This document shows positions 50,886 through 59,940 of a stretch of DNA of 64,000 bases, piece by piece (positions within the stretch are counted from its first letter, which is position 1; every line of letters starts with the position of its first letter). The DNA comes from Mesorhizobium sp. WSM3860 (GTDB lineage Bacteria; Pseudomonadota; Alphaproteobacteria; Rhizobiales; Rhizobiaceae), in the NCBI RefSeq assembly GCF_002294995.1, contig NZ_NSGF01000018.1, positions 62,001-126,000 on the forward strand, given 5' to 3'. A model generated the notes under the pieces. It had not been told where the DNA came from. It did no database searches and saw only the letters and a program-made list of their open reading frames with translations. The position numbers were made by a program, and so were the translations under genes.

Positions 50886-52858
50886 GCAGCGCGGATCTGA
50901 CCAGCGAACGCGACCTGCCGCCGGAACGCGAGGCGACTGCCAAGGGCGACGTCGCCCCCGAACGTGATGGGCCGCGCGACACCGGCATGGACGATGCCAG
51001 CCTTCACCGCTGGCTCGCGCGCACATGGCGGACGCCGCCCGGCATCATCGGCGCGCTCTCCAGCGTCGATCACAAGGTCGTCGCAAGGCGCTATCTGATC
51101 ACGGCGTTCGTGTTTCTGTGCCTGGGCGGGCTGAACGCCGTCGCCATGCGCATCCAGCTTTCGGGACCGCAACGCGGCCTGATTGGGCCGGACCTCTACA
51201 ACCAGCTGTTCACCATGCATGGCGTCACCATGATGTTCCTGTTTGCCGTGCCCATCGTGCAGGCGACCGGCATCTATCTGGTGCCGCTGATGGTCGGCAG
51301 CCGCAACATCGCCTTTCCGCGCCTGAACGCGTTCAGTTACTGGATTTATGTCTCGGGGGGCCTCTTCGCTTGGGTGTCCTTCGCCCTTTCAATGGCGCCG
51401 GATGTCGGCTGGTTCGCCTATGTGCCGCTGTCCGGTCCCGAATTCGGTCCCGGCAAGCGCGCCGACGTGTGGGCGCAGATGATCACCTATACCGAGGTCT
51501 CATCCCTGGCGGTCGCCGTCGCGACCATCGTCACCGTATTCAAGCAGCGTGCGCCAGGCATGTCGCTGGACAAGATCCCGCTCTATGTCTGGGCCTTGCT
51601 GGTCACCTCGTTCGTCGTCGTCTTCGCCATGCCGGCGGTGATGATTACCTCGACCTTCTTGATCCTCGACCGGCTGGTCGGAACGCATATTTTCAATCCA
51701 GCGGAGGGCGGCGATGCCCTGCTGTTCCAGCACCTGTTCTGGTTCTTCGGTCACCCCGAGGTCTACATCATCTTCCTACCGGCGACAGGCATGGTCTCCG
51801 CGATCATTCCCGCTTTCGCTCGACGGCCGGCGTTCGGCCATCTCGGGCTGGTCCTGTCGTTGATCGCAGTCGGCTTCCTGTCGTTCGGTCTCTGGGTCCA
51901 CCACATGTTCGCGACGGGATTGCCGAAGCTCGGCGCAAGCTTCTTCACAGCATCCAGCATGTTGATCGCCATTCCCAACGGCGTGCAGATCTTTTGCTGG
52001 CTGGCGACCTTGTGGGACGGCAGACCGGTGATCCGCACGCCGTTGCTCTTCGTCTTCGGCTTCTTCTTCATCTTCGTCATCGGCGGACTCACCGGCGTCA
52101 TGCTGGCTTCCGTGCCGCTCGACCTGCAGGTGCACGACACCTATTTCGTCGTCGCGCACTTCCACTACGTGCTGATCGGCGGCTCGGTCTTCCCGCTGCT
52201 GGGTGCCGCCTATTTCTGGTTCCCAAAGATCACCGGCCGCATGATGAGCGAGCGTCTCGGACACTGGCATTTCTGGCTGGCCTTCATCGGCTTCAACGCT
52301 GCCTTCTTCCCGATGCATCTTGTCGGCCTGTGGGGCATGCCGCGCAGGGTCTATACCTATCCGGCCGAGCTTGGCTGGGGAAACATCAACCTGTTCATCA
52401 CCGGCGGCGCGGTGCTCTTCTTCCTGAGCTTCGTGCTGTTCACCCTCAATCTCGTGCATGGCGCCTTGAAAGGCGCGCCGGCCGGCGACAATCCCTGGGA
52501 TGCAGGCACGCTGGAATGGGCCACGTCGTCGCCGCCTCCAAGCTACAATTTCGCGCGTATCCCGATCGTCACGAACGTCGAGCCGCTCTGGGCCGAACGC
52601 GAGGTCCTTCCCGTCGCCACCGGGCTTCGCGTCGATGTGCGCGAGCTGCTCATCTCGACGGTGGCGGAAGCGCATCCCGATATCCGCGAGAAATCGGCGA
52701 CGCCGTCGATCTGGCCGCTGTTCGCTGCCATCGCTGTCGGCGGCACCTTTCTCTATTCGATCTTCACGCCCTGGGCGATCGTCTGGGGCGCCGCGCCGAT
52801 CGCAATCACCCTGATCGGCTGGTTCTGGCCGAAAGACACGCCGGAGGACGAGGAATGA
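50882..52858 (+). CDS. coxA: cytochrome c oxidase subunit I
   Basis: 658 residues with at least twelve membrane helices. Heme a ligand in FTMHGVTMMFL; CuB site GHPEVYI with the His-Tyr pair and WVHHMF; heme a3/a ligands in HDTYFVVAHFHYV. Reduces oxygen to water and pumps protons. It has a long polar N-terminus and C-terminal extension with two additional helices, as in caa3-type subunits where parts of subunit III are fused. Four-base overlaps on both sides. Confidence 0.95.
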   Translation: MSSADLTSERDLPPEREATAKGDVAPERDGPRDTGMDDASLHRWLARTWRTPPGIIGALSSVDHKVVARRYLITAFVFLCLGGLNAVAMRIQLSGPQRGLIGPDLYNQLFTMHGVTMMFLFAVPIVQATGIYLVPLMVGSRNIAFPRLNAFSYWIYVSGGLFAWVSFALSMAPDVGWFAYVPLSGPEFGPGKRADVWAQMITYTEVSSLAVAVATIVTVFKQRAPGMSLDKIPLYVWALLVTSFVVVFAMPAVMITSTFLILDRLVGTHIFNPAEGGDALLFQHLFWFFGHPEVYIIFLPATGMVSAIIPAFARRPAFGHLGLVLSLIAVGFLSFGLWVHHMFATGLPKLGASFFTASSMLIAIPNGVQIFCWLATLWDGRPVIRTPLLFVFGFFFIFVIGGLTGVMLASVPLDLQVHDTYFVVAHFHYVLIGGSVFPLLGAAYFWFPKITGRMMSERLGHWHFWLAFIGFNAAFFPMHLVGLWGMPRRVYTYPAELGWGNINLFITGGAVLFFLSFVLFTLNLVHGALKGAPAGDNPWDAGTLEWATSSPPPSYNFARIPIVTNVEPLWAEREVLPVATGLRVDVRELLISTVAEAHPDIREKSATPSIWPLFAAIAVGGTFLYSIFTPWAIVWGAAPIAITLIGWFWPKDTPEDEE

Positions 52859-53460
52859 AGCAGCGTCCCGTCGCCGATCTGTCAGGCCTGCCAAGCTTCG
52901 GACTTGGTCCGCGCAGCCCGACCTGGTGGGGAACGCTCGGTTTCATGGCGCTGGAAGGTATGGGCTTCGCGCTGGCGGCCGGCGCTTATCTCTATCTGGC
53001 GACCTTGTGGCCCAACTGGCGTCTAAGCGCCCCGGAGCCCAACCATTGGCCCGGAACGATCGTGACGCTGCTTCTCATCGTCAGCCTGGTGCCGAACCAC
53101 ATCCTCAATGGCTACGCCAAGCAATGCGCCATCGGGCCGGTGCGGATCGGCATGGTGGTGATGTCGCTGCTCGGCATTGCGCCGCTCATCGTGCGCTGGT
53201 TCGAGTTTCCGACGCTGAACATCTATTGGGACACGAACGCCTATGGCTCGATGCTTTGGGTATTGCTCGGGCTGCACACCACCCATCTGATCACCGATGT
53301 CGGCGAGACGATCGTGCTGACAGTGCTGATGTTCACGCGCCACGCCTATAGCGGCCGGCGTTTTGGCGACGTCGGCGACAACGCCTTCTATTGGGATTTC
53401 GTGGTCTTGACCTGGATCCCGATTTATCTGCTCATCTACTGGATGCCGAGGCTAGGCTGA
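52855..53460 (+). CDS. coxC: cytochrome c oxidase subunit III-type protein
   Basis: 201 residues with five predicted helices. GTLGFMALEGMGFALAAGAY includes the conserved Glu; HTTHLITDVGETIVL and YWDFVVLTWIPIYLLIYW are typical of the shorter subunit III of caa3 oxidases. It stabilises subunit I. Confidence 0.88.
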   Translation: MKQRPVADLSGLPSFGLGPRSPTWWGTLGFMALEGMGFALAAGAYLYLATLWPNWRLSAPEPNHWPGTIVTLLLIVSLVPNHILNGYAKQCAIGPVRIGMVVMSLLGIAPLIVRWFEFPTLNIYWDTNAYGSMLWVLLGLHTTHLITDVGETIVLTVLMFTRHAYSGRRFGDVGDNAFYWDFVVLTWIPIYLLIYWMPRLG

Positions 53461-53801
53461 TGCGCGCGCTGCGTTTGGGAACGTCCTGGGGTGGTCTTCT
53501 GTCGGGGCCTCTGGCCTGGGCCATCTCGACCCAGCTGAATTACGCGCTGGTGCCCTGGCAATGTAACCGCCAGGTCCCGGTCGTCCTTCCCGTCGCACTG
53601 GTGCTCGCGGTGCTTTCGCTACTTGGCGGGGCGTTGTCGTGGCGGGCGAAGCGGCAAGGCGGCGCCGCCTTCAAACCGGAACGTTCACGCAGCACCGAGC
53701 GTTTCGTCGCCGATCTCGGCATACTTTCGGCTTTGCTGTTTGCCCTCGTCATCGTCATGCAGGGCAGCGCCGCGCTCATCCTCGACGAGTGCCTGCGATG
53801 A
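53460..53801 (+). CDS. membrane protein of the oxidase operon (113 residues)
   Basis: Three hydrophobic helices (GGLLSGPLAWAIS, VVLPVALVLAVLSLLGGAL, LGILSALLFALVIVMQGSA). Its place between subunit III and CtaG suggests a small accessory or subunit IV-like role. One-base overlap with coxC. Confidence 0.65.
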   Translation: MRALRLGTSWGGLLSGPLAWAISTQLNYALVPWQCNRQVPVVLPVALVLAVLSLLGGALSWRAKRQGGAAFKPERSRSTERFVADLGILSALLFALVIVMQGSAALILDECLR

Positions 53802-54676
53802 GCTTCGACGCGTTCTTCTCAACCCCGATCTGCTACGGCGCCGGCGCGCCCGAGGCCGGGTGGACGCTTGCGCTTCCCATCACGCTTCCGCTGGCCGCGC
53901 TTGCGCTCATCTATGCGATCGGCGCCAACCGGCTGTGGCGCCGCAGCAATCGAGGCCGACAAGAGCGCATACGACAAACGTTGTTGTTCGCCGCAGGGTG
54001 GTGCGTGCTGACGGGGGCGCTGGTCAGCCCGATCCATGCGCTGGGCGAGCGGGTATTTGCCGCCCACATGATCGAGCACGAGCTGCTGATGGCGCTGGCG
54101 GCTCCGCTGCTGGTTGCAGCCTGCCCTGGCGCGGCCCTGGTATGGGCATTGCCGGTCGCGCTTCGGCAAAGAACGGGAAGGCTCACGCATGGCAAGATGC
54201 TGCAGGCGTTCTGGGCCTTCGCCAGCCGCCCTCTCAACGCAACAATCATCCACGGGATCGCCATCTGGATCTGGCACATCCCGGTCCTGTTCGAGGCAGC
54301 CCTGCAGCGGGGCGTGCTGCACTATGCCCAGCATGCGAGCTTCCTCGGCACTGCCTTGCTGTTCTGGTGGGCGCTTCTGCCCCGTTCCGGTCGGCAGCAG
54401 GCCTATGGCAGCGCCGTCATGCATCTCTTCTTCACTTCGATGCACACCGGCCTGCTCGGCGTGCTGCTGCTGCTGTCGCCCAAACTCTGGTATCCGGAAA
54501 ATGCCGGTGGAGCAGCGCTGTGGGGTCTAACCCCGATCGAGGATCAGCAGCTTGCTGGCCTTGTGATGTGGGTTCCGGCTGGCCTGATCTATGGCGGAGC
54601 CGCCTTGCTGCTCGCCGGCCTCTGGATAAGCAAGAGCGGAACCAGGGAGGCGACGCATGCGCTCCGATCTGGCTAG
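53798..54676 (+). CDS. ctaG: CtaG-type cytochrome oxidase assembly protein
   Basis: 292 residues, about seven helices. FAAHMIEHELLMALAAPLLV, HGIAIWIWHIPVLFEAAL, AQHASFLGTALLFWWAL and HLFFTSMHTGLLGVLL carry the His residues of the caa3_CtaG family, believed to deliver copper to subunit I. This is the Bacillus-type CtaG family, not Cox11. It overlaps the last cytochrome gene by 20 bp. Confidence 0.85.
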   Translation: MSFDAFFSTPICYGAGAPEAGWTLALPITLPLAALALIYAIGANRLWRRSNRGRQERIRQTLLFAAGWCVLTGALVSPIHALGERVFAAHMIEHELLMALAAPLLVAACPGAALVWALPVALRQRTGRLTHGKMLQAFWAFASRPLNATIIHGIAIWIWHIPVLFEAALQRGVLHYAQHASFLGTALLFWWALLPRSGRQQAYGSAVMHLFFTSMHTGLLGVLLLLSPKLWYPENAGGAALWGLTPIEDQQLAGLVMWVPAGLIYGGAALLLAGLWISKSGTREATHALRSG

Positions 54677-55073
54677 ACTGATCGGCGGCGCCCTCGCCGC
54701 CATCGTCGTAGTCGCCGTAGTCCTCGCCGCCGTGGCCCTGTGGGCCGACCGGCGTGATCGGATCCAGCACGAGTCGGACGCGGCAACCGGCGGCGTGGGC
54801 GCGCGCGCTATCCCGATCATGACCGCGAATGGCTGCTCCGGCTGCCATACGATCCCTGGCGTGCCGGGCGCGCAAGGTCAGGTCGGCCCGCGCCTCGACG
54901 CCAGCCTCGCCGGCCGGATCATTATCGGCGGCGTGCTGGCCAACAATCCGGAGAACCTGATCCGCTGGATCCGTGGCGCCAGAGAGATCAATCCGCACAC
55001 CGCCATGCCATCGACGAGGATCACCGAGCAGCAGGCGCGCGATGTCGCGGCCTATCTCTATGCTTTGAAATAA
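54657..55073 (+). CDS. membrane-anchored cytochrome c
   Basis: 138 residues. An N-terminal anchor helix (LIGGALAAIVVVAVVLAAVA) and one heme site CSGCH; axial Met is likely in TAMPSTRI. It may shuttle electrons between dehydrogenase cytochrome and oxidase. It closes the operon. Confidence 0.85.
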   Translation: MRSDLARLIGGALAAIVVVAVVLAAVALWADRRDRIQHESDAATGGVGARAIPIMTANGCSGCHTIPGVPGAQGQVGPRLDASLAGRIIIGGVLANNPENLIRWIRGAREINPHTAMPSTRITEQQARDVAAYLYALK

Positions 55074-55106
55074 TTGAACCTCGCCGCCGCGTCGGAACCC
55101 AGGCTG

Positions 55107-56027
55107 TCAGGCAACCTTCGACAGGACGCTGATATCGCATCTGGCGAGGCCATACCGCCAGCGATGGTTCGTCGCCGCGACACGGCTCTGGTAAAAAAGC
55201 GTCAGCTGTTCGCCCTCGATCATGACGGTCGAGTGACCGTTTTCTCCTGGCCCGCCTGGATCAAGAACCGGACCAATCGAAACGTAGGGTCCGGTCACCT
55301 CGGCGGCGATGGCGAAAAACACGCGTTGTCGGCTTCCCCGCGGCCCCCGCGGAAGGAAGCACGTGGCGTTGAGGAGCACGCGGCCATCGGGGAGCTCGAC
55401 CAGTTGGGCGCCTTCGATCCCCCACTCGTAGTCGGGATCATCGCGCGAATTGTGGTGCGGGATATCATTATGGTCGAGGATCTTGCCCAGCCGCTTCCAA
55501 GGTCCGAACCACGAGTCGGACTGGCTGCGCGCCAGATAGATGTCGGGTTGCGGCACACGACTGAATTTCGGCATGCCGGAATAGACGATGTAGCGCTTGC
55601 CGCCGACGATAGCCGGATGCGGATCATAGATCCCATCTTCGTCCGTGTCGGCTATCGACAGGATCGCGGGGTTGAGCACCACCCAGTTGAAGCCATCATT
55701 CGACACCGCGTGCTCACAGCGGCCGCCGGACTTCATGAACTCGGTCTGGATGAACATGTGGAAGACGCCGAGTTCGTAGACAACACCGGGCGCGGCGACG
55801 CCCGATCCCGTGACCGGAAGCTCGATGGGTTCGTGCTCCGTCCAGGGACCGTGCAGCTCCGGCGCGGTTGCGTGAAGTATCTTCCAGCTCTCGCTGGTCA
55901 CGGTGCCGCTCGAGCCGAAGACGTGCCAGAGCCTGCCGTCAAAGACGGGGCATGGATCTTTGAGATCATCCACCGCCTGCGGATGGAAGAGCGGGAACAC
56001 GTTCGTCTCGAAATCGATGTTCATCAC
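55107..56027 (-). CDS. glycoside hydrolase, five-bladed propeller type
   Basis: 306 residues with the GH43/GH32-like rhythm DPCPVFDGRLWHVFGSS, YELGVFHMFIQTEF, DPHPAIVGGKRYIVYSG, GIEGAQLVELPDGRVLL, GHSTVMIEGEQLTLFYQ. Candidate acid residues are the Asp of KDP and Asp of YDPHP. It probably cleaves or phosphorolyses a glycan of the adjacent polysaccharide cluster; the exact family is unsure. No signal peptide. Confidence 0.65.
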   Translation of the reverse strand: MMNIDFETNVFPLFHPQAVDDLKDPCPVFDGRLWHVFGSSGTVTSESWKILHATAPELHGPWTEHEPIELPVTGSGVAAPGVVYELGVFHMFIQTEFMKSGGRCEHAVSNDGFNWVVLNPAILSIADTDEDGIYDPHPAIVGGKRYIVYSGMPKFSRVPQPDIYLARSQSDSWFGPWKRLGKILDHNDIPHHNSRDDPDYEWGIEGAQLVELPDGRVLLNATCFLPRGPRGSRQRVFFAIAAEVTGPYVSIGPVLDPGGPGENGHSTVMIEGEQLTLFYQSRVAATNHRWRYGLARCDISVLSKVA

Positions 56028-56265
56028 TTGCCCCAGCGATTGCCGGCAGTTTGAGGCTCGTTTGGCTCCGGTCCAGGCGAATCGATGGAGCCGTCGAACA
56101 GCTTAGCCGCCCATGCTACCGAAATACGGCCACCGAGTGACCGTCCCCAGGAACCTGCGTGCGAATCTTGGCCGCACCTCCCAAGGGGCAGCACCGCGGC
56201 AAAATCCTGCGCCCCTTAAAGGCTCGCGGCTGGAACAAGTTATTCGACGGGAAGTTAGACGGAAA

Positions 56266-56309
56266 GGCGGAGCTCACCTCCGCCGCCTGCGATTAACAAA
56301 TGTTAATCG
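56266..56309. promoter_or_regulatory. two palindromes in front of the polysaccharide cluster
   Basis: GGCGGAG-CTCAC-CTCCGCC (56266-56284) and CGATTAAC-AAAT-GTTAATCG (56290-56309), both perfect. A TATAAA lies just after (56314-56319). The AT-rich palindrome next to a -10-like box suggests an operator for the rightward genes. The remaining 56028-56265 shows no gene. Confidence 0.5.
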
Positions 56310-56344
56310 TAGTATAAACCGTGCTGTTACTAGGGAAAAATTGT

Positions 56345-57517
56345 ATGGACGCGGCAATAAGAATACCAACCCGCAGACAAACCATAAAAAGCCACGACTT
56401 GCTGACATGTTTCTCCCATTTACGATGGAATTTCGTCCATCAGCGTCCGCAACATATTCTTACCTTGGCCGCGAGGGAATTTGAGATCGTCTATTTCGAG
56501 GAACCTGTTTTCGAGGAGCGCTCGCATCCCTCTATGCGTTTCTCAGAGGTGGCGCCGGGAATTCGGGTCGCGACTCCTTTGCTTCCAATTGGCACAAGCC
56601 CGGCCAGAGCTGATGCCGTCCAGCGGAAATATCTCGACCGGATCATCGCTTCGACGCCGCACACCAACCTGACCGCCTGGTACTACACGCCCATGGCCCT
56701 GCGCTTCAGCGCACACATCAATTTCGATGTCTGCGTCTATGACTGCATGGACGAACTTTCGGCGTTCAAGAATGCGCCAACCGAACTGGCCATGATGGAG
56801 CGAGCCCTGTTCGGGCGCGCCGATGTCGTCTTCACCGGCGGCTTGAGCCTCTTCGAAGCGAAGCGCTGCCAGCATCGTGCCATCTATCCGTTTCCGAGCA
56901 GCATCGACGTCAGCCACTTCCACAAGGCAAGGACGCCCGGCAAGGACCCGGCCGATCAATTCGGCATCCCTCATCCCCGAGTGGGCTTCTTCGGGGTCAT
57001 CGACGAGCGCCTCGACATCGATCTCGTGGCCCAGGCATCCAAGGCCATGCCCGACGTACATTTCGTCATGCTTGGTCCGGTGGTCAAGATCGACCCGAGC
57101 AGCCTGCCGACAGCGGACAATCTGCATTGGCTCGGCGGGAAAGCCTATGCCGATCTTCCCGATTATCTCCGCCACTGGGACGCCGGCTGGATGCCGTTCG
57201 CCCTCAACGAGGCCACGCGCTTCATCAGCCCGACAAAAACGCCTGAATTCCTAGCCGCAGGCCTGCCAGTGGTCTCAACAGCAATCGTCGATGTAGTGCG
57301 AACCTACGGCGCAGCCGGGCTCGTCGACATTGTGGACGCAGAGGACGTCGACACCAAGCTGCGAAGCGTCCTTAGCCAATCGCGCAACGCGCGGCTTCCG
57401 CAGGTCGATGCCTATCTCGCGGACATGTCCTGGAAGCGTACATGGAATGGCATGGCCGCTCACATCAGGAGCGCCAGCGCGAGGAAAAAGGTCGTCCCCT
57501 TCCGCAGGAGCGCCTGA
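56345..57517 (+). CDS. GT4-type glycosyltransferase
   Basis: 390 residues. CFSHLRWNFVHQRPQHIL is the usual start of this exopolysaccharide glycosyltransferase group; GFFGVIDERLDIDLV begins the second Rossmann domain and FALNEATRFISPTKTPEFLAAG carries the conserved Glu region for nucleotide-sugar binding. It would add a hexose to a lipid-linked glycan in the cytosol. With UDP-galactopyranose mutase next door the donor may be UDP-Galf or UDP-Gal. ATG 56345 follows GGGAAAA; a GTG 24 bp upstream is possible. Confidence 0.78.
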   Translation: MDAAIRIPTRRQTIKSHDLLTCFSHLRWNFVHQRPQHILTLAAREFEIVYFEEPVFEERSHPSMRFSEVAPGIRVATPLLPIGTSPARADAVQRKYLDRIIASTPHTNLTAWYYTPMALRFSAHINFDVCVYDCMDELSAFKNAPTELAMMERALFGRADVVFTGGLSLFEAKRCQHRAIYPFPSSIDVSHFHKARTPGKDPADQFGIPHPRVGFFGVIDERLDIDLVAQASKAMPDVHFVMLGPVVKIDPSSLPTADNLHWLGGKAYADLPDYLRHWDAGWMPFALNEATRFISPTKTPEFLAAGLPVVSTAIVDVVRTYGAAGLVDIVDAEDVDTKLRSVLSQSRNARLPQVDAYLADMSWKRTWNGMAAHIRSASARKKVVPFRRSA

Positions 57518-57519
57518 CC

Positions 57520-58653
57520 ATGTTCGACTGGCTTGTCGTCGGCGCAGGTTTCGCCGGCAGCGTTCTCGCCGAACGAATTGCCTCGCAACGGGGAGAAAGC
57601 GTTCTCCTCATCGATCGCCGCAATCACATCGGTGGGAACGCCTATGACTGCTACGACGAAGCAGGCATCCTCATCCACCGCTACGGGCCGCATATCTTCC
57701 ACACAAATGCGCGGTCCATCGTGGACTATCTGTCACACTTCACGACATGGCGGCCGTATGAACATCGTGTGCTGGCCGCGGTCGACGGCATGCTTCTCCC
57801 GATCCCCATCAATCTCGATACAATCAACCGCCTCTACGGTCTCGATTTGGATTCGGTGGAACTGGAAGACTTCTTGGCATCTCGCCGCGAGACCGTCGAG
57901 GAAGTCCACACTGCCGAGGACGTCGTGATCAGCACTGTCGGGCGGGAACTCTATGAGAAATTCTTCCGCGGCTACACCAGGAAGCAATGGGGCGTAGACC
58001 CCTCCCAGCTCAGCAAATCCGTAACTGCCCGGGTTCCGACCAGGACCAACCGCGACGACCGCTACTTCGGCGACAGCTTCCAGCACATGCCGGCGAACGG
58101 GTACACGCGCATGTTCGAGCGCATGGTGAGCCATCCCAATATCAAGATCATGCTGCAGACGGATTATCGTGAGGTCCGGGACCGGATTCCGTTCCGCAAG
58201 CTGATCTACACCGGCCCTGTCGACGAATTCTTCGACTGGAGACTTGGCCGTCTGCCGTATCGCTCACTGCGTTTCGAGCACGTGACCGTCGAATGCGAAC
58301 AGTTCCAGCCGGTCGCCGTGGTCAACTATCCGCAAACGGAGGACTTCACCCGGATCACCGAGTACAAGCATCTGACCGGCCAGAAGAATGCCCGGACGAG
58401 CCTCACCTACGAATACCCAACCGACATTGGCGATCCTTATTACCCGGTGCCCCGGCCGGAAAACGAAGCGCTCTACAAGCAATATGAAGCCTTGTCCGCC
58501 AGTCGCCCGGATGTCTGGTTCGTCGGCCGCCTTGCGACGTACCGCTATTACAATATGGACCAGGTCGTGGGTCAGGCTCTGGCAACTTTCGCCCGCATTC
58601 AGAAGACGGTCCCCGGTGCAGGCTTGCAGCCGGCAATGGCTGTGCCGGGCTAA
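57520..58653 (+). CDS. glf: UDP-galactopyranose mutase
   Basis: 377 residues. It converts UDP-galactopyranose to UDP-galactofuranose with reduced FAD. WLVVGAGFAGSVLAERIA is the FAD-binding motif; RNHIGGNAYD, YGPHIFHTN, YTRKQWG and RTNRDDRYF with the substrate-binding Arg are family signatures. AGGAG lies nine bases ahead of the ATG, inside the end of the GT4 gene, so both are co-transcribed. The product supports galactofuranose in a surface glycan. Confidence 0.95.
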   Translation: MFDWLVVGAGFAGSVLAERIASQRGESVLLIDRRNHIGGNAYDCYDEAGILIHRYGPHIFHTNARSIVDYLSHFTTWRPYEHRVLAAVDGMLLPIPINLDTINRLYGLDLDSVELEDFLASRRETVEEVHTAEDVVISTVGRELYEKFFRGYTRKQWGVDPSQLSKSVTARVPTRTNRDDRYFGDSFQHMPANGYTRMFERMVSHPNIKIMLQTDYREVRDRIPFRKLIYTGPVDEFFDWRLGRLPYRSLRFEHVTVECEQFQPVAVVNYPQTEDFTRITEYKHLTGQKNARTSLTYEYPTDIGDPYYPVPRPENEALYKQYEALSASRPDVWFVGRLATYRYYNMDQVVGQALATFARIQKTVPGAGLQPAMAVPG

Positions 58654-58662
58654 AGCCGCTTG

Positions 58663-59928
58663 CTACTCGGGCATGCCAGGCTGCGTGGGTCGAGAATGCT
58701 GGTCAAACAGCCTCTGCTGCCTCGCGAGTTCATCGGCCATCGGCTGACGGGTGCGGCGCGATCCATCCGCATGGATGACCGAGAAAAGGCCAACTTCGGC
58801 GTGGCGTGAATTGTCCCATCCGGGATAGGCCGTGATCGGATAAAGGCAGATTCCCCCGACCCTGGCGCCTTGGTTCATAGCCTCCCGCACCTCGTCGCAC
58901 ACATAGTGAAGCCATGCCGGGCCTCCGGACCCCTCCGCACCGGTCTCGGCAATGTACATCGGCTGTGGGTAGCGTCGGGCGACCTCGACGAGCATTTCCG
59001 ACAGAGCCCGGTATTCGTGATGCCCCATCGGGATCGTTGGCCCGTGCAGGTACCACTGATTGTGCGGGTAGAAATTCAGACCGATGACATCGATGAGATC
59101 TTCGCTGCCCCCAAGCTGCGGCTCGACTCGCCCCATCAGCATGTCGTACGCTTCGAACTGTCCCTGACGGACTTTTTCAGCCGTCCGTATTTCTGCGCGG
59201 CTTCGATCGCGCGGCGCGATGTGAATAAGCGGCTCGGCCCAGATGAACCGGCATTCTGGATCCGCTTCGCGCATGGCTCGTATGCCTTGCACGGCAGCCT
59301 TGACAAGGTGGCGTTTGAACCAGCCCCTTCGTCTTGGGCCGGCTGGCGGAAAATAGCCCACTTCGACTGCCCAGGCGAAGAACGATATCTCGTTGATCGG
59401 ACAGACGAGCGCAGGCTTCCCGCTGACGGCCCGATGCAACCGGACAGCTTCCGCTGCGAAAGCGGCATAGCGCTCGATCAGCTCCTTCCCGCCCTGGTCA
59501 AGATAATCGGGGGTTCCGTAGTGAAAAATATCCCAGATGACCTGAACGCCGGCGACGTTTGCCGCTTCGATCATCGGCGCCCAACTTGACCAATCGTACA
59601 CGCCCGGCGCCTTCTCGATCAGGTGCCAGCGCAGCCCGTCACGAAGGGTTCTAAGCCCAAGGTTCGCGCAGCCGCGATAGTCGCGCTGCGCGTGAGAGTC
59701 ATGGCCAGTCGCCCGCACGAGATCGAGACGCACACCATCCTTTCGCCGGTGCGAGGAGCATTCGAAACCGCCCATGAAAAAACTGTCGAATGTGACCGCG
59801 CTGGCAGCTGGATTCCCCACGTTTGGACTGACGGCTTGCGGCACATTCTCACTCCTTGCATTGGCCGGCACGGCCGACCCGCCGCTGAACCCTCTTTGGG
59901 TTTGGCAACTTCTTCCGTCTTGCCGCAT
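58663..59928 (-). CDS. family 1-like glycoside hydrolase
   Basis: 421 residues. A TIM-barrel beta-glycosidase pattern: RDGLRWHLIEKAPGVYDWSS, VIWDIFHYGTPDYLD, CPINEISFFAW (acid/base Glu) and YIAETGAEG (nucleophile Glu). It could process the cluster's polysaccharide. The first 45 residues are poorly conserved in look, and a shorter start is possible. Confidence 0.72.
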   Translation of the reverse strand: MRQDGRSCQTQRGFSGGSAVPANARSENVPQAVSPNVGNPAASAVTFDSFFMGGFECSSHRRKDGVRLDLVRATGHDSHAQRDYRGCANLGLRTLRDGLRWHLIEKAPGVYDWSSWAPMIEAANVAGVQVIWDIFHYGTPDYLDQGGKELIERYAAFAAEAVRLHRAVSGKPALVCPINEISFFAWAVEVGYFPPAGPRRRGWFKRHLVKAAVQGIRAMREADPECRFIWAEPLIHIAPRDRSRAEIRTAEKVRQGQFEAYDMLMGRVEPQLGGSEDLIDVIGLNFYPHNQWYLHGPTIPMGHHEYRALSEMLVEVARRYPQPMYIAETGAEGSGGPAWLHYVCDEVREAMNQGARVGGICLYPITAYPGWDNSRHAEVGLFSVIHADGSRRTRQPMADELARQQRLFDQHSRPTQPGMPE

Positions 59929-59940
59929 GCTGAACGCAGT

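Noticed and set aside
51025..53460. 811-codon plus-strand frame over coxA/coxC
   Set aside because: Alternate frame of the oxidase subunits; Arg/His-rich with no membrane segments.
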